DNA of 64,000 bases. Source: Candidatus Brocadia sp. (GTDB lineage Bacteria > Planctomycetota > Brocadiia > Brocadiales > Brocadiaceae). A program made the translations under genes and the position numbers. Of this stretch, positions 35,958-45,137 are shown piece after piece. Location: assembly GCA_011525665.1 (NCBI GenBank), contig WYAU01000088.1, positions 43,439 through 107,438 on the forward strand, given 5' to 3'. The first letter of the stretch is position 1; the number at the start of each line of letters is the position of its first letter. The notes beneath the pieces are model-generated. The model made no database searches and had not been told where the DNA came from. It saw nothing but the letters and a program-made list of their open reading frames with translations.

Positions 35958-36192
35958 ACGGCCTTCTCTTGAAAAATATGGTTAGTGTGGAAAGTGAAGT
36001 TTAATAAAATTAATTAATTTGCTGTATGTGAAACTTCTAGCAAAATTCATTCCACTTTTATGCTAAGTTGTAAGTGTTTAATTTGCAAAATAATAAATGT
36101 AGAGATGTGCTTTAATAATTGTGGCGCATTGGAAGGAAAGTCTCAAATGAACCACTTTTGTGCTGCCAAGGTTGAGTATAAAAATGTTAAAG

Positions 36193-37362
36193 CTATTTAG
36201 GCCTTGCGGTGTCTGTGCCTTTCGGCTGGTTTAGCATCTCCTGGATTTGCATAAATGTCTTTGGGTCCACACGTAGCCTTCCCTTGGTATCAGAAACACC
36301 CAAACGGGTGGCCATGTCATCGACATCGAGAAGGTTGATATCCAGACTTGAAATATTTACGTCTGCTAGATTGACGTTGCGGGCCGCTTCCAGCGCTACA
36401 ATAATGTCTCCCCCCATGCCTGCGATAGCCTCTCTGCGTAACCGCTCTCCTTCCGCCAGTGACTGCTTGATCAGAAGATTTCCCTCTGCCTTCCTCTGCT
36501 GTTTGTAAAGATCGCCTTCCGCTTTTCTCTGTATGAGATATTTATCAGCCTCGGCGAGAAGCTCGATCGTCGCTTTTGTGGTTTCTGCATCGAGTACAGT
36601 AATTGCACGTTCCTTGTCTCCGGTAATTTTTTGCGCGATGGCCTCTGTGTCCGCATCAATAGTCTGGGTAATACCCCTTTGTTCGGCGGCAAGGGCTTTA
36701 GATTTATTGAGTACGTTATCAAGTTCCGCCAATTTGATGTTTTTAATCTTCCTTTCCAACTGCGGATCAAATCTCAATTCTAAAATGAGCACATCTATGA
36801 TATCCACGTGCCGGGGGGCAAGCCTTTCCATGAGTTGCGCTTTAAATTCTGCCTGCCTCGTTCGCTTTTCTTCCGGATTGTATAAATCCCGTTCAACCAT
36901 CCTGCCCAGTACGCTTCTGGCTATGTCACGTGTCTCGTTTTCCACAATAATCTTATACCGCTCTCCTACACCAATATCCTGCCGGAGTCTCCACGCCCCC
37001 CCCTTTTTGATTTGATATTTGATGATTATATCTGCTGAGACATCATAGTCGTCTGCAGTCCTGATAGCGGCTTCCTTTCGTTCGTCGTGTCCCATCCGAG
37101 AAGGTTCTTTTGCAAGTTCGAGTGTCTGTACCGTGCTGTCATAAAGATCCCATTGATCAATAGCTGTAATCGCCCTATGCCAACCGGGGCCGTAGTCCCT
37201 TTGCACGATACCCCTCTTAACTCCCCAAATGATCGTTCTGACACCCACCTGGTCAACGCCTACTTTTATAACAAAGAATTTTATCCCGATGACAAATGCG
37301 GCTATAAGTGATACGATTCCGATAGGAATAATATATTTTGCTGTAATCTTGCCTATGTGCAT
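36193..37362 (-). CDS. SPFH/prohibitin-domain membrane protein (second of pair)
   Basis: 389 residues. One N-terminal membrane anchor (YIIPIGIVSLIAAFVIGIKF) is followed by an SPFH domain (VGVDQVGVRTIIWGV ... ALAAEQRGITQ) and a long Glu/Ala/Lys-rich helix (~residues 215-330) typical of flotillin, HflK/HflC and prohibitin-like proteins that assemble into membrane rings or cages. The C-terminus has ISSLDINLLDVDDMATRLG. It follows a longer paralogue by 46 bases, an arrangement like hflK-hflC. FtsH or NfeD partners are not next to it. Confidence 0.82.
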   Translation of the reverse strand: MHIGKITAKYIIPIGIVSLIAAFVIGIKFFVIKVGVDQVGVRTIIWGVKRGIVQRDYGPGWHRAITAIDQWDLYDSTVQTLELAKEPSRMGHDERKEAAIRTADDYDVSADIIIKYQIKKGGAWRLRQDIGVGERYKIIVENETRDIARSVLGRMVERDLYNPEEKRTRQAEFKAQLMERLAPRHVDIIDVLILELRFDPQLERKIKNIKLAELDNVLNKSKALAAEQRGITQTIDADTEAIAQKITGDKERAITVLDAETTKATIELLAEADKYLIQRKAEGDLYKQQRKAEGNLLIKQSLAEGERLRREAIAGMGGDIIVALEAARNVNLADVNISSLDINLLDVDDMATRLGVSDTKGRLRVDPKTFMQIQEMLNQPKGTDTARPK

Positions 37363-37408
37363 TGTTACCTCTTTATAAAACGATGGTGGTTGAAAATAGT
37401 ACGGTTTA

Positions 37409-38593
37409 TTATGGAGATTTATCCGGTCCTGGTTTTAATGGACTCACCAGCGCAGCGTCCGGAGGTTCCGGGAACATGTAATCGATCTTGGGTGCATCCT
37501 CTATATACTTAAATCTTTGTATGCTTTGTGGGGTCTCCACACCCTGCCGGATAATTGGCGTACTTCTGATAATGGCCTGTTTTAAGCGTTTGGCATATTC
37601 CAGCCTCACCAAATTACGGCCACCGTCACCTTCCAGTGCGTTACGCAATAGCCTCACGCCTTCGGCCTCTGTTTTTAACGTGGCGAGAATTGCTTCTGCG
37701 TCTTTTGCAAGCCTTTCGTATTCGGCGTCAGCCTCGAACCTTGCCCGGATAAGATATGCATCGGCATCCTGTTTTTTCGCTTCAGCACTTCCTCGTGCGT
37801 CCATAATGCGTTTATCGCATTCACCACGAAATCTTGCTACTTCCACCTCCAGCTTTTTCGTTTCCTCGACGACAACCTTCCGCTGATTTTCCCGCGCAGC
37901 GGATGCCCTCGTTTTTTGTTCCTCAACCTCTTTGTCGGCCAATCTTCGCTCTTGTATCTTTTCGGCATATTCACGATAATACCGGTAATCACTTAAGTTT
38001 ATGGATGTAACAAAAAAACCGTGAGGTTCCAGCATCTTGTTGATCTCGTCCCGCGCTTTTTGTGCCTTAATGTCACGTTTGGAAGCTATCGGAAACTCGT
38101 CTAACGTCAATTCTCCATAGCAGAAATAACAAATAGTTCGCGCGTAATCATACAGCCATTTTTGTTTGAAGATGTCCCCGACTCCAGTGTTTTGAACAAC
38201 ATGAACGGCGTATTCGGGATTTAACATGTATTGTATTTGCAAATCTAGAACCACATCGCCACCGTCAATTGATTTAACCGTCAGCGGGTTGCCCTGCGGA
38301 TGTTTTTCGTCAATTTCTGCGGAGGTCATCTTCAGTACCTGTTCGCGTTTATCAAGCACATAAATATCCTGTATAAAGGGGTAATAAAGAACGGCCCCGG
38401 CCCTATTTATCAGTTTAATGCCACCGGTCAGATTATTTACAATTACCGCTACTTCGTCGGCGGCAATCTCTTTCCAGCTTAACTCCCTTCCACCATATAT
38501 ACCACCAATTATTATCCCAATGATCACAACGGTTACGATTGCTTTTCTGTAAATATGGTAATGCTTGGTTTTTGGTTGAAAATGCTTATCCAT
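37409..38593 (-). CDS. SPFH/prohibitin-domain membrane protein (first of pair)
   Basis: 394 residues. It has an N-terminal anchor (AIVTVVIIGIIIGGIYGG), then an SPFH domain that starts AADEVAVIVNNLTGGIKLI, and a coiled-coil helix at ~residues 210-330 rich in KxEVEVARFRGE, AEAKKQDADAYLIRARFEAD-type repeats. The C-terminus is proline-rich. Paired SPFH proteins usually form hetero-oligomeric complexes that control membrane proteases or domain organisation. This is the first gene behind a near-consensus promoter at 38669-38697. In anammox cells such proteins could serve internal membranes, which is speculation. Confidence 0.82.
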   Translation of the reverse strand: MDKHFQPKTKHYHIYRKAIVTVVIIGIIIGGIYGGRELSWKEIAADEVAVIVNNLTGGIKLINRAGAVLYYPFIQDIYVLDKREQVLKMTSAEIDEKHPQGNPLTVKSIDGGDVVLDLQIQYMLNPEYAVHVVQNTGVGDIFKQKWLYDYARTICYFCYGELTLDEFPIASKRDIKAQKARDEINKMLEPHGFFVTSINLSDYRYYREYAEKIQERRLADKEVEEQKTRASAARENQRKVVVEETKKLEVEVARFRGECDKRIMDARGSAEAKKQDADAYLIRARFEADAEYERLAKDAEAILATLKTEAEGVRLLRNALEGDGGRNLVRLEYAKRLKQAIIRSTPIIRQGVETPQSIQRFKYIEDAPKIDYMFPEPPDAALVSPLKPGPDKSP

Positions 38594-38668
38594 AATTACC
38601 CTTCTCTGCTTAAGAGTTTTATTAACGAAGTTTTAGGGGCTTCATTGCTTTGCAAAAATTAGCTCAGT

Positions 38669-38697
38669 ATTATAAAAACATGTCTTCCAGACGTCAA
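38669..38697 (-). promoter_or_regulatory. Near-consensus promoter of the SPFH gene pair
   Basis: On the minus strand TTGACG (38697-38692), a 17-base spacer and a perfect TATAAT (38674-38669), about 75 bases before the start at 38593. Confidence 0.75.
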
Positions 38698-39148
38698 TAA
38701 AAAAGTAAAAAAGTATGGTCGCCTCTGCTGTGAAGACCCTCTGCTTTAGTATTTATAAATTTAATTGTAATAAACTTCCTAACTGGTTTCATGTGTTTCT
38801 TTTGTGGCATGTGTTTCTCTGAATACATTAGTTCCCTTGGCTTGCAAAGACGATGCAAAGTGTAAGCCTGATTTCATTTGTGTAATGCCGGGGAGTGTTC
38901 GGGCGGTGTTGGGTTTTTGTTGTGCGGATGTAGTGTTGTATCCTAAATGTAGGTTATCATAATACTAATGCGGGTTTTTCCCATATCTGGTGTTTTATGG
39001 AATGATATTTGATTATTCGATCATTAATAATGCAATTGTTAGGGTTGTGACATACAGGCTGGTTGTGCGATTTTTGGTCGGTTAGAATAAAACAGCGGAG
39101 GCAATAATTATAAGGTTTGAGTTATAAGGACAGGCAAGATATATTTTC
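38698..39148. other. AT-rich intergenic region between SPFH pair and porin
   Basis: About 450 bases with no open frame worth reporting, no strong hairpins and no recognised RNA. Its position between two strong divergent promoters would suit regulatory binding sites, but none could be identified. Confidence 0.4.
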
Positions 39149-39177
39149 TTGACTTTATTTGTTGCGGCTTATATAAT
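39149..39177 (+). promoter_or_regulatory. Near-consensus sigma70 promoter of the porin gene
   Basis: TTGACT at 39149-39154, a 17-base spacer and perfect TATAAT at 39172-39177. It predicts a start of transcription near 39184. Confidence 0.8.
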
Positions 39178-39183
39178 ACTTTG

Positions 39184-39345
39184 CTCGAATGTTTTGCGAT
39201 TTGAGCGTTTTTTTGTAAAAACCAGGAGGAGGAGAAAGGAGGCCGATTCCCTTAAGGTTACGTTTAGCAGGTGATTGGGTTTTTAGGGTTGTGTTCATTT
39301 ACACGTTGGGGTCCGATGTATTGATAAAAATGGGAGGTATATAAA
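39184..39345 (+). other. Long 5' leader of the porin mRNA
   Basis: About 160 transcribed but untranslated bases. A purine-rich run AGGAGGAGGAGAAAGGAGG lies at ~39224-39242 but is not followed by a usable start. The real ribosome-binding site GGGAGG is ~10 bases before ATG 39346. No known riboswitch was recognised. Confidence 0.5.
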
Positions 39346-40995
39346 ATGAGACATAAAGTGTGGAAGATCTGTACAGGCGGGCTGGTTGCTGCCGTCTTCT
39401 GCGTTGTGACTGGCGCCCAGTCGTTTGGGGGGAGCACGAAGTCTTTGGAGGAAATGGAAAAGGAATTAAATACGTTAAGGGACACTGTTTCTGCCCTGAC
39501 GGAACAGATCGAGGCCGTGAAGCAGGAAAAGATGGTGACCGCTGCGTCTTCCGATACCAAAAAAGATGTTGAGGAGTTGAGGAGTGAAGTTAGCACGCTG
39601 AAGGAAGAGATGAAGACTGCTGCCCAGGCAGAGCAAGCGGTGAAGGCTGAGGACATCGCCGGAAACGTTTATTCTGAATTTGCCAAAAAGGTGAAATTGG
39701 GCGGTCAGATCAGAACGAGGGCTGAATATGCCAATGGTTTTTATCAGGTTCCGACGGGTAATGCGACCTTGGGTGGTGCAACGGGTATTGCCGGACGTGT
39801 GAAATCTACCGATGACGATTATGTCTTGAACCAAACAAGGCTCTGGGCGGATGCCGATGTCAATGAGCACTTGAGGGTGTTTATCCAGCTCCAGGACGCA
39901 AGGGCGTTTGGCGCTGAAGGTAGCACCGTCGGTTCTGCAATGCCAGGTGCGGAAAATAGCGTTTTTGATCTTCATCAGGGTTATTTTGATATAAAAAAGC
40001 TCTTTGATCTCCCTTTAACCGTGAGGGTAGGCCGTCAGGAAATCGTCTGGGGTGATCACAGGGTTATCGGTAACTTTGTATGGTCAAACGTAGGTCGTGT
40101 TTTCGATGGCGGCAGGATTATGTGGGACACCGATGCCATTCACGCTGAAACATTTGCAGTGAAAGTGGATGAGGACGGGCTTTTCGCAACAGATGGAGAC
40201 GATGATTCGGATGAAACAGCGTATGCTGCCCAGTTGGCATTTAAAAAGCTGGTTCCCGGTGCGTTGTTAGAGCTGATGTATATCCATAAAAATGATCAGG
40301 ATTCCTTGGCGAATGTCGCAACGGCAAATGGTTATGCCGCCCCTGGTGACGGCCCCATTGAGATCCATGATATGGGCATAAGGATTGACGGTAAAGTTCC
40401 CAATCTGGATGCTATCGATTATACCGTGGAATCCCATTACCAGGTTGGCGACTATGGTGATCAGAATCAAAAGGCCTGGGCGTTTGCCGGCAGGGTAGGA
40501 TATACCTTCCGGGAATTGGCTTGGACGCCGCGTTTTGGGTTCGAATATGATTTCGCATCGGGTGATGATGATGTAACCGATAACGACCACAAAACGTTTG
40601 ACAACTTGTATCCCACAAACCACTGGCAGGGCAACTATGGATTTATTGATTTGCTTTCGTGGCAGAATATGCATGATTTCAGGTGGAATGTTAAGGTTGT
40701 GCCGACTAATAAGTTGACCGTGCAGGTAGATTACCACTACTATTTGCTTGCTCAGGAGGAAGACGGCTGGTATCTTGCAAGTGGGGCCTTGGCCGTTCCC
40801 AGGCCTGGTATAGGCTTTGATGATGACGAAAATGATTTGGCTCAGGAAATTGATCTGACGGTAAGCTATCAATTATATAAAAATATAGGTATCCTTGCCG
40901 GTTATTCATTCTTCAAGGCCGAGGACTGGATAGATAACAACATTAGTGACATCGATACAAGCTGGGGATACCTGCAAACCACGGTTACGTTTTAA
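39346..40995 (+). CDS. Outer-membrane beta-barrel porin (alginate-export-like) with N-terminal coiled coil
   Basis: 549 residues. A signal peptide (KVWKICTGGLVAAVFCVVTGAQSFGG) is followed by a heptad-rich coiled coil (~residues 30-105) and then a barrel of alternating strands that ends SWGYLQTTVTF, with the terminal Phe recognised by the Bam complex. Segments such as LRVFIQLQDARAFG, LTVRVGRQEIVWGDHRVIGN and VFDGGRIMW match the alginate-export/OprE-like family. The N-terminal helix could anchor to peptidoglycan or trimerise. Its consensus promoter and strong terminator suggest abundant expression, as for major porins. The BamA gene is in the same window. Confidence 0.85.
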   Translation: MRHKVWKICTGGLVAAVFCVVTGAQSFGGSTKSLEEMEKELNTLRDTVSALTEQIEAVKQEKMVTAASSDTKKDVEELRSEVSTLKEEMKTAAQAEQAVKAEDIAGNVYSEFAKKVKLGGQIRTRAEYANGFYQVPTGNATLGGATGIAGRVKSTDDDYVLNQTRLWADADVNEHLRVFIQLQDARAFGAEGSTVGSAMPGAENSVFDLHQGYFDIKKLFDLPLTVRVGRQEIVWGDHRVIGNFVWSNVGRVFDGGRIMWDTDAIHAETFAVKVDEDGLFATDGDDDSDETAYAAQLAFKKLVPGALLELMYIHKNDQDSLANVATANGYAAPGDGPIEIHDMGIRIDGKVPNLDAIDYTVESHYQVGDYGDQNQKAWAFAGRVGYTFRELAWTPRFGFEYDFASGDDDVTDNDHKTFDNLYPTNHWQGNYGFIDLLSWQNMHDFRWNVKVVPTNKLTVQVDYHYYLLAQEEDGWYLASGALAVPRPGIGFDDDENDLAQEIDLTVSYQLYKNIGILAGYSFFKAEDWIDNNISDIDTSWGYLQTTVTF

Positions 40996-41056
40996 GGTTT
41001 GAGAGATTACACGGCTTTTTTAGCCGCATAATTGGTTTAGTGTTTCCGTTTGATGT

Positions 41057-41091
41057 AAATGGGTGTTGCATGCGCAACACCCATTTTTTTT
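41057..41091 (+). terminator. Strong intrinsic terminator after the porin gene
   Basis: Stem GGGTGTTGC (41061-41069) with GCAACACCC (41074-41082), extended by four A-T pairs, loop ATGC, then eight T. Confidence 0.95.
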
Positions 41092-41131
41092 CTTGTCTTC
41101 TGAAAGAAATTATTCTAAATTCTTATAGTGT

Positions 41132-42619
41132 ATGACCACGTATTATCCCTCTTTTGATGAGTTTAAAAAATTAGCCTTAAACGGGAATCTTGTGCCCGTT
41201 TATCGCCAGTTGTTCGCAGACACCCTTACTCCTGTTTCGGCATTTCAAAAGATTTCTGATTCTGATTGTGCCTTTCTTCTTGAAAGCGCTGCGGGCGGAG
41301 AAAAGATTTCCCGTTATTCCCTTCTTGGAGCCGATCCATTTATTGAATTTGTATCTTCCGGACACAGGGTAAAAATAAAACGGGGAAATAAAGGGGAGGA
41401 AATGGTACAGGCGCAAGACCCTTTAGAGGTTTTGAATCAGGAGATGAAGTCTTTTACTCCCGTTCCGGTGGATGGTTTGCCTAAATTTTTTTGCTGCGGG
41501 GTAGGGTATATTGGATACGATGCCATACGTTATTATGAGTCATTGCCCAACATACCAAGGGATGACTTAATTCTTCCTGACATTCAGGTGATGTTTTATG
41601 ACTGCGTCATCATCTTTGATCATTTGACAAAAACCATGAAGGCCGTTTGTGCTGCGAGAATTACCGGAGATTCTCTGGAAAATGTATATAACAAGGCACT
41701 CAGGAAAATTGACCGCATTGTTGAAAAATTACGAACTCCAGTCACGTCCTTAAGTGGCGATATACCGACAGGGAACGAAATACGTATTGAATTTTCTTCC
41801 AATTTTGCAAAAAACGATTTTCTCAGGGCGGTAGAGCACTGCAAGGAATATATTCGTGCGGGAGATATATTCCAGGTGGTAATTTCCCAGCGCTTTAAGA
41901 CGGAAACGCATGCAGACCCCTTCAATATTTATCGCGTTTTGCGTGTGATCAATCCTTCTCCCTACATGTTTTATCTGAAAATGAAAGACCTGAAGCTTAT
42001 TGGGTCGTCTCCCGAAGTTATGGTGAGGGTAGATGGGAAGAAGATTGTCGTGAGACCTATTGCCGGCACAAGGAAAAGGGGAAAAGATGACGCTGAGGAT
42101 ACACATTTTGCGGAGGAATTGATTGCCGACCCCAAAGAGAGGGCAGAGCATATCATGCTTTTAGATCTGGGAAGGAATGACGTGGGCCGGGTGTCTCGTT
42201 TTGGCAGCGTGCATATTGACGAAAAGATGGTAATCGAGAAATATTCACACGTGATGCATATAACCTCGAGCGTCTGTGGTGAATTGGCTGAGGATAAAAG
42301 CGCCTTTGATTCATTAAAGGCCTGCTTGCCGGCCGGCACCCTCTCCGGTGCGCCGAAAATAAGGGCGATGCAGATCATTGATGAAATCGAGCCTACGAAA
42401 CGGGGCCCTTACGGGGGAGCAGTTGGATATTTCGATTTTTTTGGCAACATAAACACCTGCATAACAATCAGAACGATTTTGTTAAAGGGCTCCGATGCAT
42501 ACATTCAGGCAGGCGCAGGAATTGTGGCGGATTCACTACCGGAGCGGGAATATGAAGAAACGGTGAATAAGGCAAAAGGATTGTTAAAGGCAATAGAAAT
42601 TGCCGAGGGGATGAGATGA
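41132..42619 (+). CDS. trpE: Anthranilate synthase component I
   Basis: 495 residues. It makes anthranilate from chorismate with ammonia from TrpG. The N-terminal feedback-site motif LLESAAGGEKISRYSLLG (~residues 50-67) contains the LLES element that binds tryptophan. The C-terminal chorismate-binding domain shows FQVVISQRF, SPSPYMFYL-like NPSPYMFYL, GSSPEVMVRV, RPIAGTRKRG, DLGRNDVGRV, PAGTLSGAPKIRAMQII and QAGAGIVADSLPEREYEETVNKAKG. The LLES motif and the length support TrpE over PabB. No trpG follows, and no leader peptide was seen in the 40 bases before it. It lies just after the porin terminator. Confidence 0.93.
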   Translation: MTTYYPSFDEFKKLALNGNLVPVYRQLFADTLTPVSAFQKISDSDCAFLLESAAGGEKISRYSLLGADPFIEFVSSGHRVKIKRGNKGEEMVQAQDPLEVLNQEMKSFTPVPVDGLPKFFCCGVGYIGYDAIRYYESLPNIPRDDLILPDIQVMFYDCVIIFDHLTKTMKAVCAARITGDSLENVYNKALRKIDRIVEKLRTPVTSLSGDIPTGNEIRIEFSSNFAKNDFLRAVEHCKEYIRAGDIFQVVISQRFKTETHADPFNIYRVLRVINPSPYMFYLKMKDLKLIGSSPEVMVRVDGKKIVVRPIAGTRKRGKDDAEDTHFAEELIADPKERAEHIMLLDLGRNDVGRVSRFGSVHIDEKMVIEKYSHVMHITSSVCGELAEDKSAFDSLKACLPAGTLSGAPKIRAMQIIDEIEPTKRGPYGGAVGYFDFFGNINTCITIRTILLKGSDAYIQAGAGIVADSLPEREYEETVNKAKGLLKAIEIAEGMR

Positions 42620-42753
42620 CAGGGGAACCCGCGGTATCGGGCATTCTGGGCGAAGTCTGACGCAGTTTTCAGGATTTCAGTCCTTTCGTCTTTTTTATGC
42701 GTTCTCTTCGTGAACGGTGTAAAGCGCTTAAATAATTTTAGAAAGACCTTGAG

Positions 42754-42915
42754 ATGAGCCTTGCTAAAATTTTACAAATCATCGGAATAATTGTGGTGCT
42801 TGATGCCCTTTACTTCGGCATTGTAAAGGACTCCATGAAGCTGGAAGTCCTGCTTTTGTTCGTTGGTGGTGTGATTTTTTATGTCGGGCGTATGGTCGAA
42901 AAAAAAGGGAAGTAA
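42754..42915 (+). CDS. Small two-helix membrane protein
   Basis: 53 residues starting ATG 42754: MSLAKILQIIGIIVVLDALY, a charged turn (VKDSMK), a second hydrophobic stretch (LEVLLLFVGGVIFYVGRMV) and a basic tail EKKGK. The hydrophobic-turn-hydrophobic hairpin with a positive C-terminus supports a real membrane protein rather than chance. The ribosome-binding site is weak. It lies 3 bases before the convergent AMMECR1 gene ends. Function unknown. Confidence 0.6.
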   Translation: MSLAKILQIIGIIVVLDALYFGIVKDSMKLEVLLLFVGGVIFYVGRMVEKKGK

Positions 42916-42918
42916 AGA

Positions 42919-43470
42919 TTACGCCTTCCCTTTGATTATCTCCGTTGTAAAGACATAAATTTCCACGTCTTTGTGTCTCCACGCAGTGGCAGGCAGACCT
43001 GCCTTGCTTGCGCAACAATGGGACAGAAATTCTTCTTTGCTCCAGCCGGTTTCGGTTGCCACCTGAGGCAGGAAACAACCTACCTGTACACCCTTTTTAA
43101 TGTATACACCATGTTTCCCGAGTTCAAAGTCGAGTGGGTTTTCGAGAGGTTTCAATAGAGACAGTACGGAGATCTCGATTTCCAGGTGGCTTAATTCCGC
43201 TGGCGTGATCCTGTTGTATTCGAACCGCGGATCCTCCACTGCCGAGGAAATTGCTATCTCCGAAACCGATTGATAGAGTGGTACGTCGGAAATGAAACGG
43301 CCAATGCAGCCGCGGAGTTGCCCCTGAATTTTCAGGGTGACAAAAACACCCTCTTTTCCCTGGAGGTTCGGATGTTTACAGGGAAAAAATGGCCTTGGTT
43401 CTCGTTTTATGGCAGCCTCAACACTCCTTCGGGCAATGTCTAAAAGGATTTTTTTTGTTTGTTCATCCAA
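42919..43470 (-). CDS. AMMECR1-domain protein
   Basis: 183 residues consisting of one AMMECR1 domain: GVFVTLKIQGQLRGCIGRFI (~residues 40-59, with the LRGCIG hexapeptide that defines the family), AVEDPRFEYNRITPAEL, LEIEISVLS and FLPQVATETGWSKEEFLSHCC. AMMECR1 proteins are linked genomically to MEMO and a radical SAM protein (AmmeMemoRadiSam system, protein A); the biochemical role is not settled. A second AMMECR1 domain is fused to MEMO in the next gene upstream. Confidence 0.9.
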   Translation of the reverse strand: MDEQTKKILLDIARRSVEAAIKREPRPFFPCKHPNLQGKEGVFVTLKIQGQLRGCIGRFISDVPLYQSVSEIAISSAVEDPRFEYNRITPAELSHLEIEISVLSLLKPLENPLDFELGKHGVYIKKGVQVGCFLPQVATETGWSKEEFLSHCCASKAGLPATAWRHKDVEIYVFTTEIIKGKA

Positions 43471-43539
43471 TGGAGATAAGTATTTCAGTAATGAAAACGC
43501 GATGGAATACGAAAAATCAAATTTTACGAAGAGGGTTTT

Positions 43540-45123
43540 TCAGGATTTCTCACCTTCGCGAAATATGTCCGCGGTAAAAATATAAAATTCCATACCGTCA
43601 CCTTTCCATTCATCCGTTGATAATCCGGCCTTTTGGCAAAGGTGACGCAATGTTTCTGTTTTATCCCACCCTTGTTCGGCTGCGACTTGGGGGAGAAAAA
43701 TAGCGCTCGCAGGTCCTTTGCGGATAATAATCCCTTCCTTGCCTACCATGAATTTTTCCGGCCCAGGGATCTTTTCCGGGTGACTCAAAACCGAAATCTC
43801 GATGGTGATATCAGAGACTTCGCCGGCGTTCACAGGGTTGAATCGCCGGTCATTCGAAGAAGAGTGGATCGTGGTTTCAACTACTCCCTGAATGAGGGAT
43901 GTCCTGGGCATTATGTGCCCGGTACAGCCGCGTAGTTTGCCGTGTTTTTTTAGGGTTACAAAAACCCCGTATTTTTCTTTCAATCTCCAGGTCAATTTAT
44001 CGTCTCTATAATCAACTTTTGGAAAAACGCCTGTTTTTGTATAGGTTTCCAAGGTGTTTCGGGCCAGAGATAGTAAAAGCGTCTTTTCTTCGCCGGTCAA
44101 CAAAAAATGTTGCTTGTCGGGTGTTTTTCCCTTTGGTATGTGCAGCCCGGATTTGTCTTCGGCGGGTTTTGTAAACAGAATGGATGCATAACTCACGGAA
44201 AAAGAAAAGTCTCCGGATTGGCGGCCGGAGGTATCGTAGCTGAGAATCTCCCCCGACGCATTACCGGGCAATAATTTTAAAAGTAATTCGAGAGGCATGA
44301 TTCCGCAAACATTTATTCCCGTTTCTTTCCGGTAGGTCTTAAGCCCCTCAAAATCCTTGTTCAAAATTCTTTCAAATACGCCGTAGTCTAAGGCCTTGAT
44401 GTTTTTTTCAATTTCTTTTCTGAAGGGCACGTAACCATATCCTTCGCCATAATGGGTAAAATCGGAACTTACAACCACGAGGGTTTTGTCATTCATCAAT
44501 GGCCGTAGGGCACCTGCAATCCGCTCAAAATCATCGTCTATCAGTATGCCTATCATGAGGGGGACGACGGTAAAGTTTTTTAGGGAGGCCTGCAAGAAAG
44601 GTAGTTGGGTTTCTAAGGAATGTTCTCCTTCGTAGGCGCCCTCATAAGTTCCAAAAAGTGCTGTTTTGTGAGAAGCGTTGGGTGGCACGTCGTTCGCTGT
44701 CTCGATAAGTTGGTTGCATGCACCCTGATCTACAGGAATAAGTCCTAAGGGTGTTTTGAAGTTCTTTACATTAAGGACGGAGGCGCCCCGAAACCTCTTG
44801 CCGCTTCTAAAATGGCTGGGAGAAAGGATGATAACCCGTGTAAAGCCGCCCTCTTTGATTGCGTGATAGCCGTAAGCTGCCACCTGGCCGGAGTATTGAT
44901 ATCCCGCATGTGGTGAAATGAGGGCAATGGGTTTTCCTTTCAAAGCGTGTCTGGGGACGTTTTTAAAAAAGCTACTTATTTGATCTCTCAGGGCATTCTC
45001 GCTGCCGGGATAAAAGCGTCCCGCTACCTGCGGTTCCCACGCCTCATCGGGTTCCGTTTGGGCGAGCGCCGCAAAAGAGGTTGATACGGCAATGAAGAGA
45101 ATGACGATCAGGTGTGGTGTTTT
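43540..45123 (-). CDS. Exported MEMO-AMMECR1 fusion protein
   Basis: 527 residues from ATG 45123, chosen because GAGGAAA lies upstream and a signal peptide (KTPHLIVILFIAVSTSFAALAQ) begins there; the frame continues to 45318 into the VTT gene. Residues ~35-310 form a MEMO domain (VAGRFYPG, ALISPHAGYQYSGQVAAYGY, VIILSPSHF, VVVSSDFTHYGEGYGY), related to class III dioxygenases. Residues ~345-527 form an AMMECR1 domain (LRGCTGHIMP, FLPQVAAEQGWDKTETL). In most organisms the two domains are separate cytoplasmic proteins, so fusion plus export is uncommon. No radical SAM partner is adjacent. Confidence 0.88.
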   Translation of the reverse strand, partial: KTPHLIVILFIAVSTSFAALAQTEPDEAWEPQVAGRFYPGSENALRDQISSFFKNVPRHALKGKPIALISPHAGYQYSGQVAAYGYHAIKEGGFTRVIILSPSHFRSGKRFRGASVLNVKNFKTPLGLIPVDQGACNQLIETANDVPPNASHKTALFGTYEGAYEGEHSLETQLPFLQASLKNFTVVPLMIGILIDDDFERIAGALRPLMNDKTLVVVSSDFTHYGEGYGYVPFRKEIEKNIKALDYGVFERILNKDFEGLKTYRKETGINVCGIMPLELLLKLLPGNASGEILSYDTSGRQSGDFSFSVSYASILFTKPAEDKSGLHIPKGKTPDKQHFLLTGEEKTLLLSLARNTLETYTKTGVFPKVDYRDDKLTWRLKEKYGVFVTLKKHGKLRGCTGHIMPRTSLIQGVVETTIHSSSNDRRFNPVNAGEVSDITIEISVLSHPEKIPGPEKFMVGKEGIIIRKGPASAIFLPQVAAEQGWDKTETLRHLCQKAGLSTDEWKGDGMEFYIFTADIFREGEKS

Positions 45124-45137
45124 CATAAGATATTTCC

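Noticed and set aside
39184..39345. Riboswitch in the porin leader
   Set aside because: No recognisable conserved core or terminator/antiterminator pair; only length and a purine-rich run were seen.
40267..40872. 201-residue minus-strand frame
   Set aside because: Antisense to the porin gene; no domain and no ribosome-binding site.
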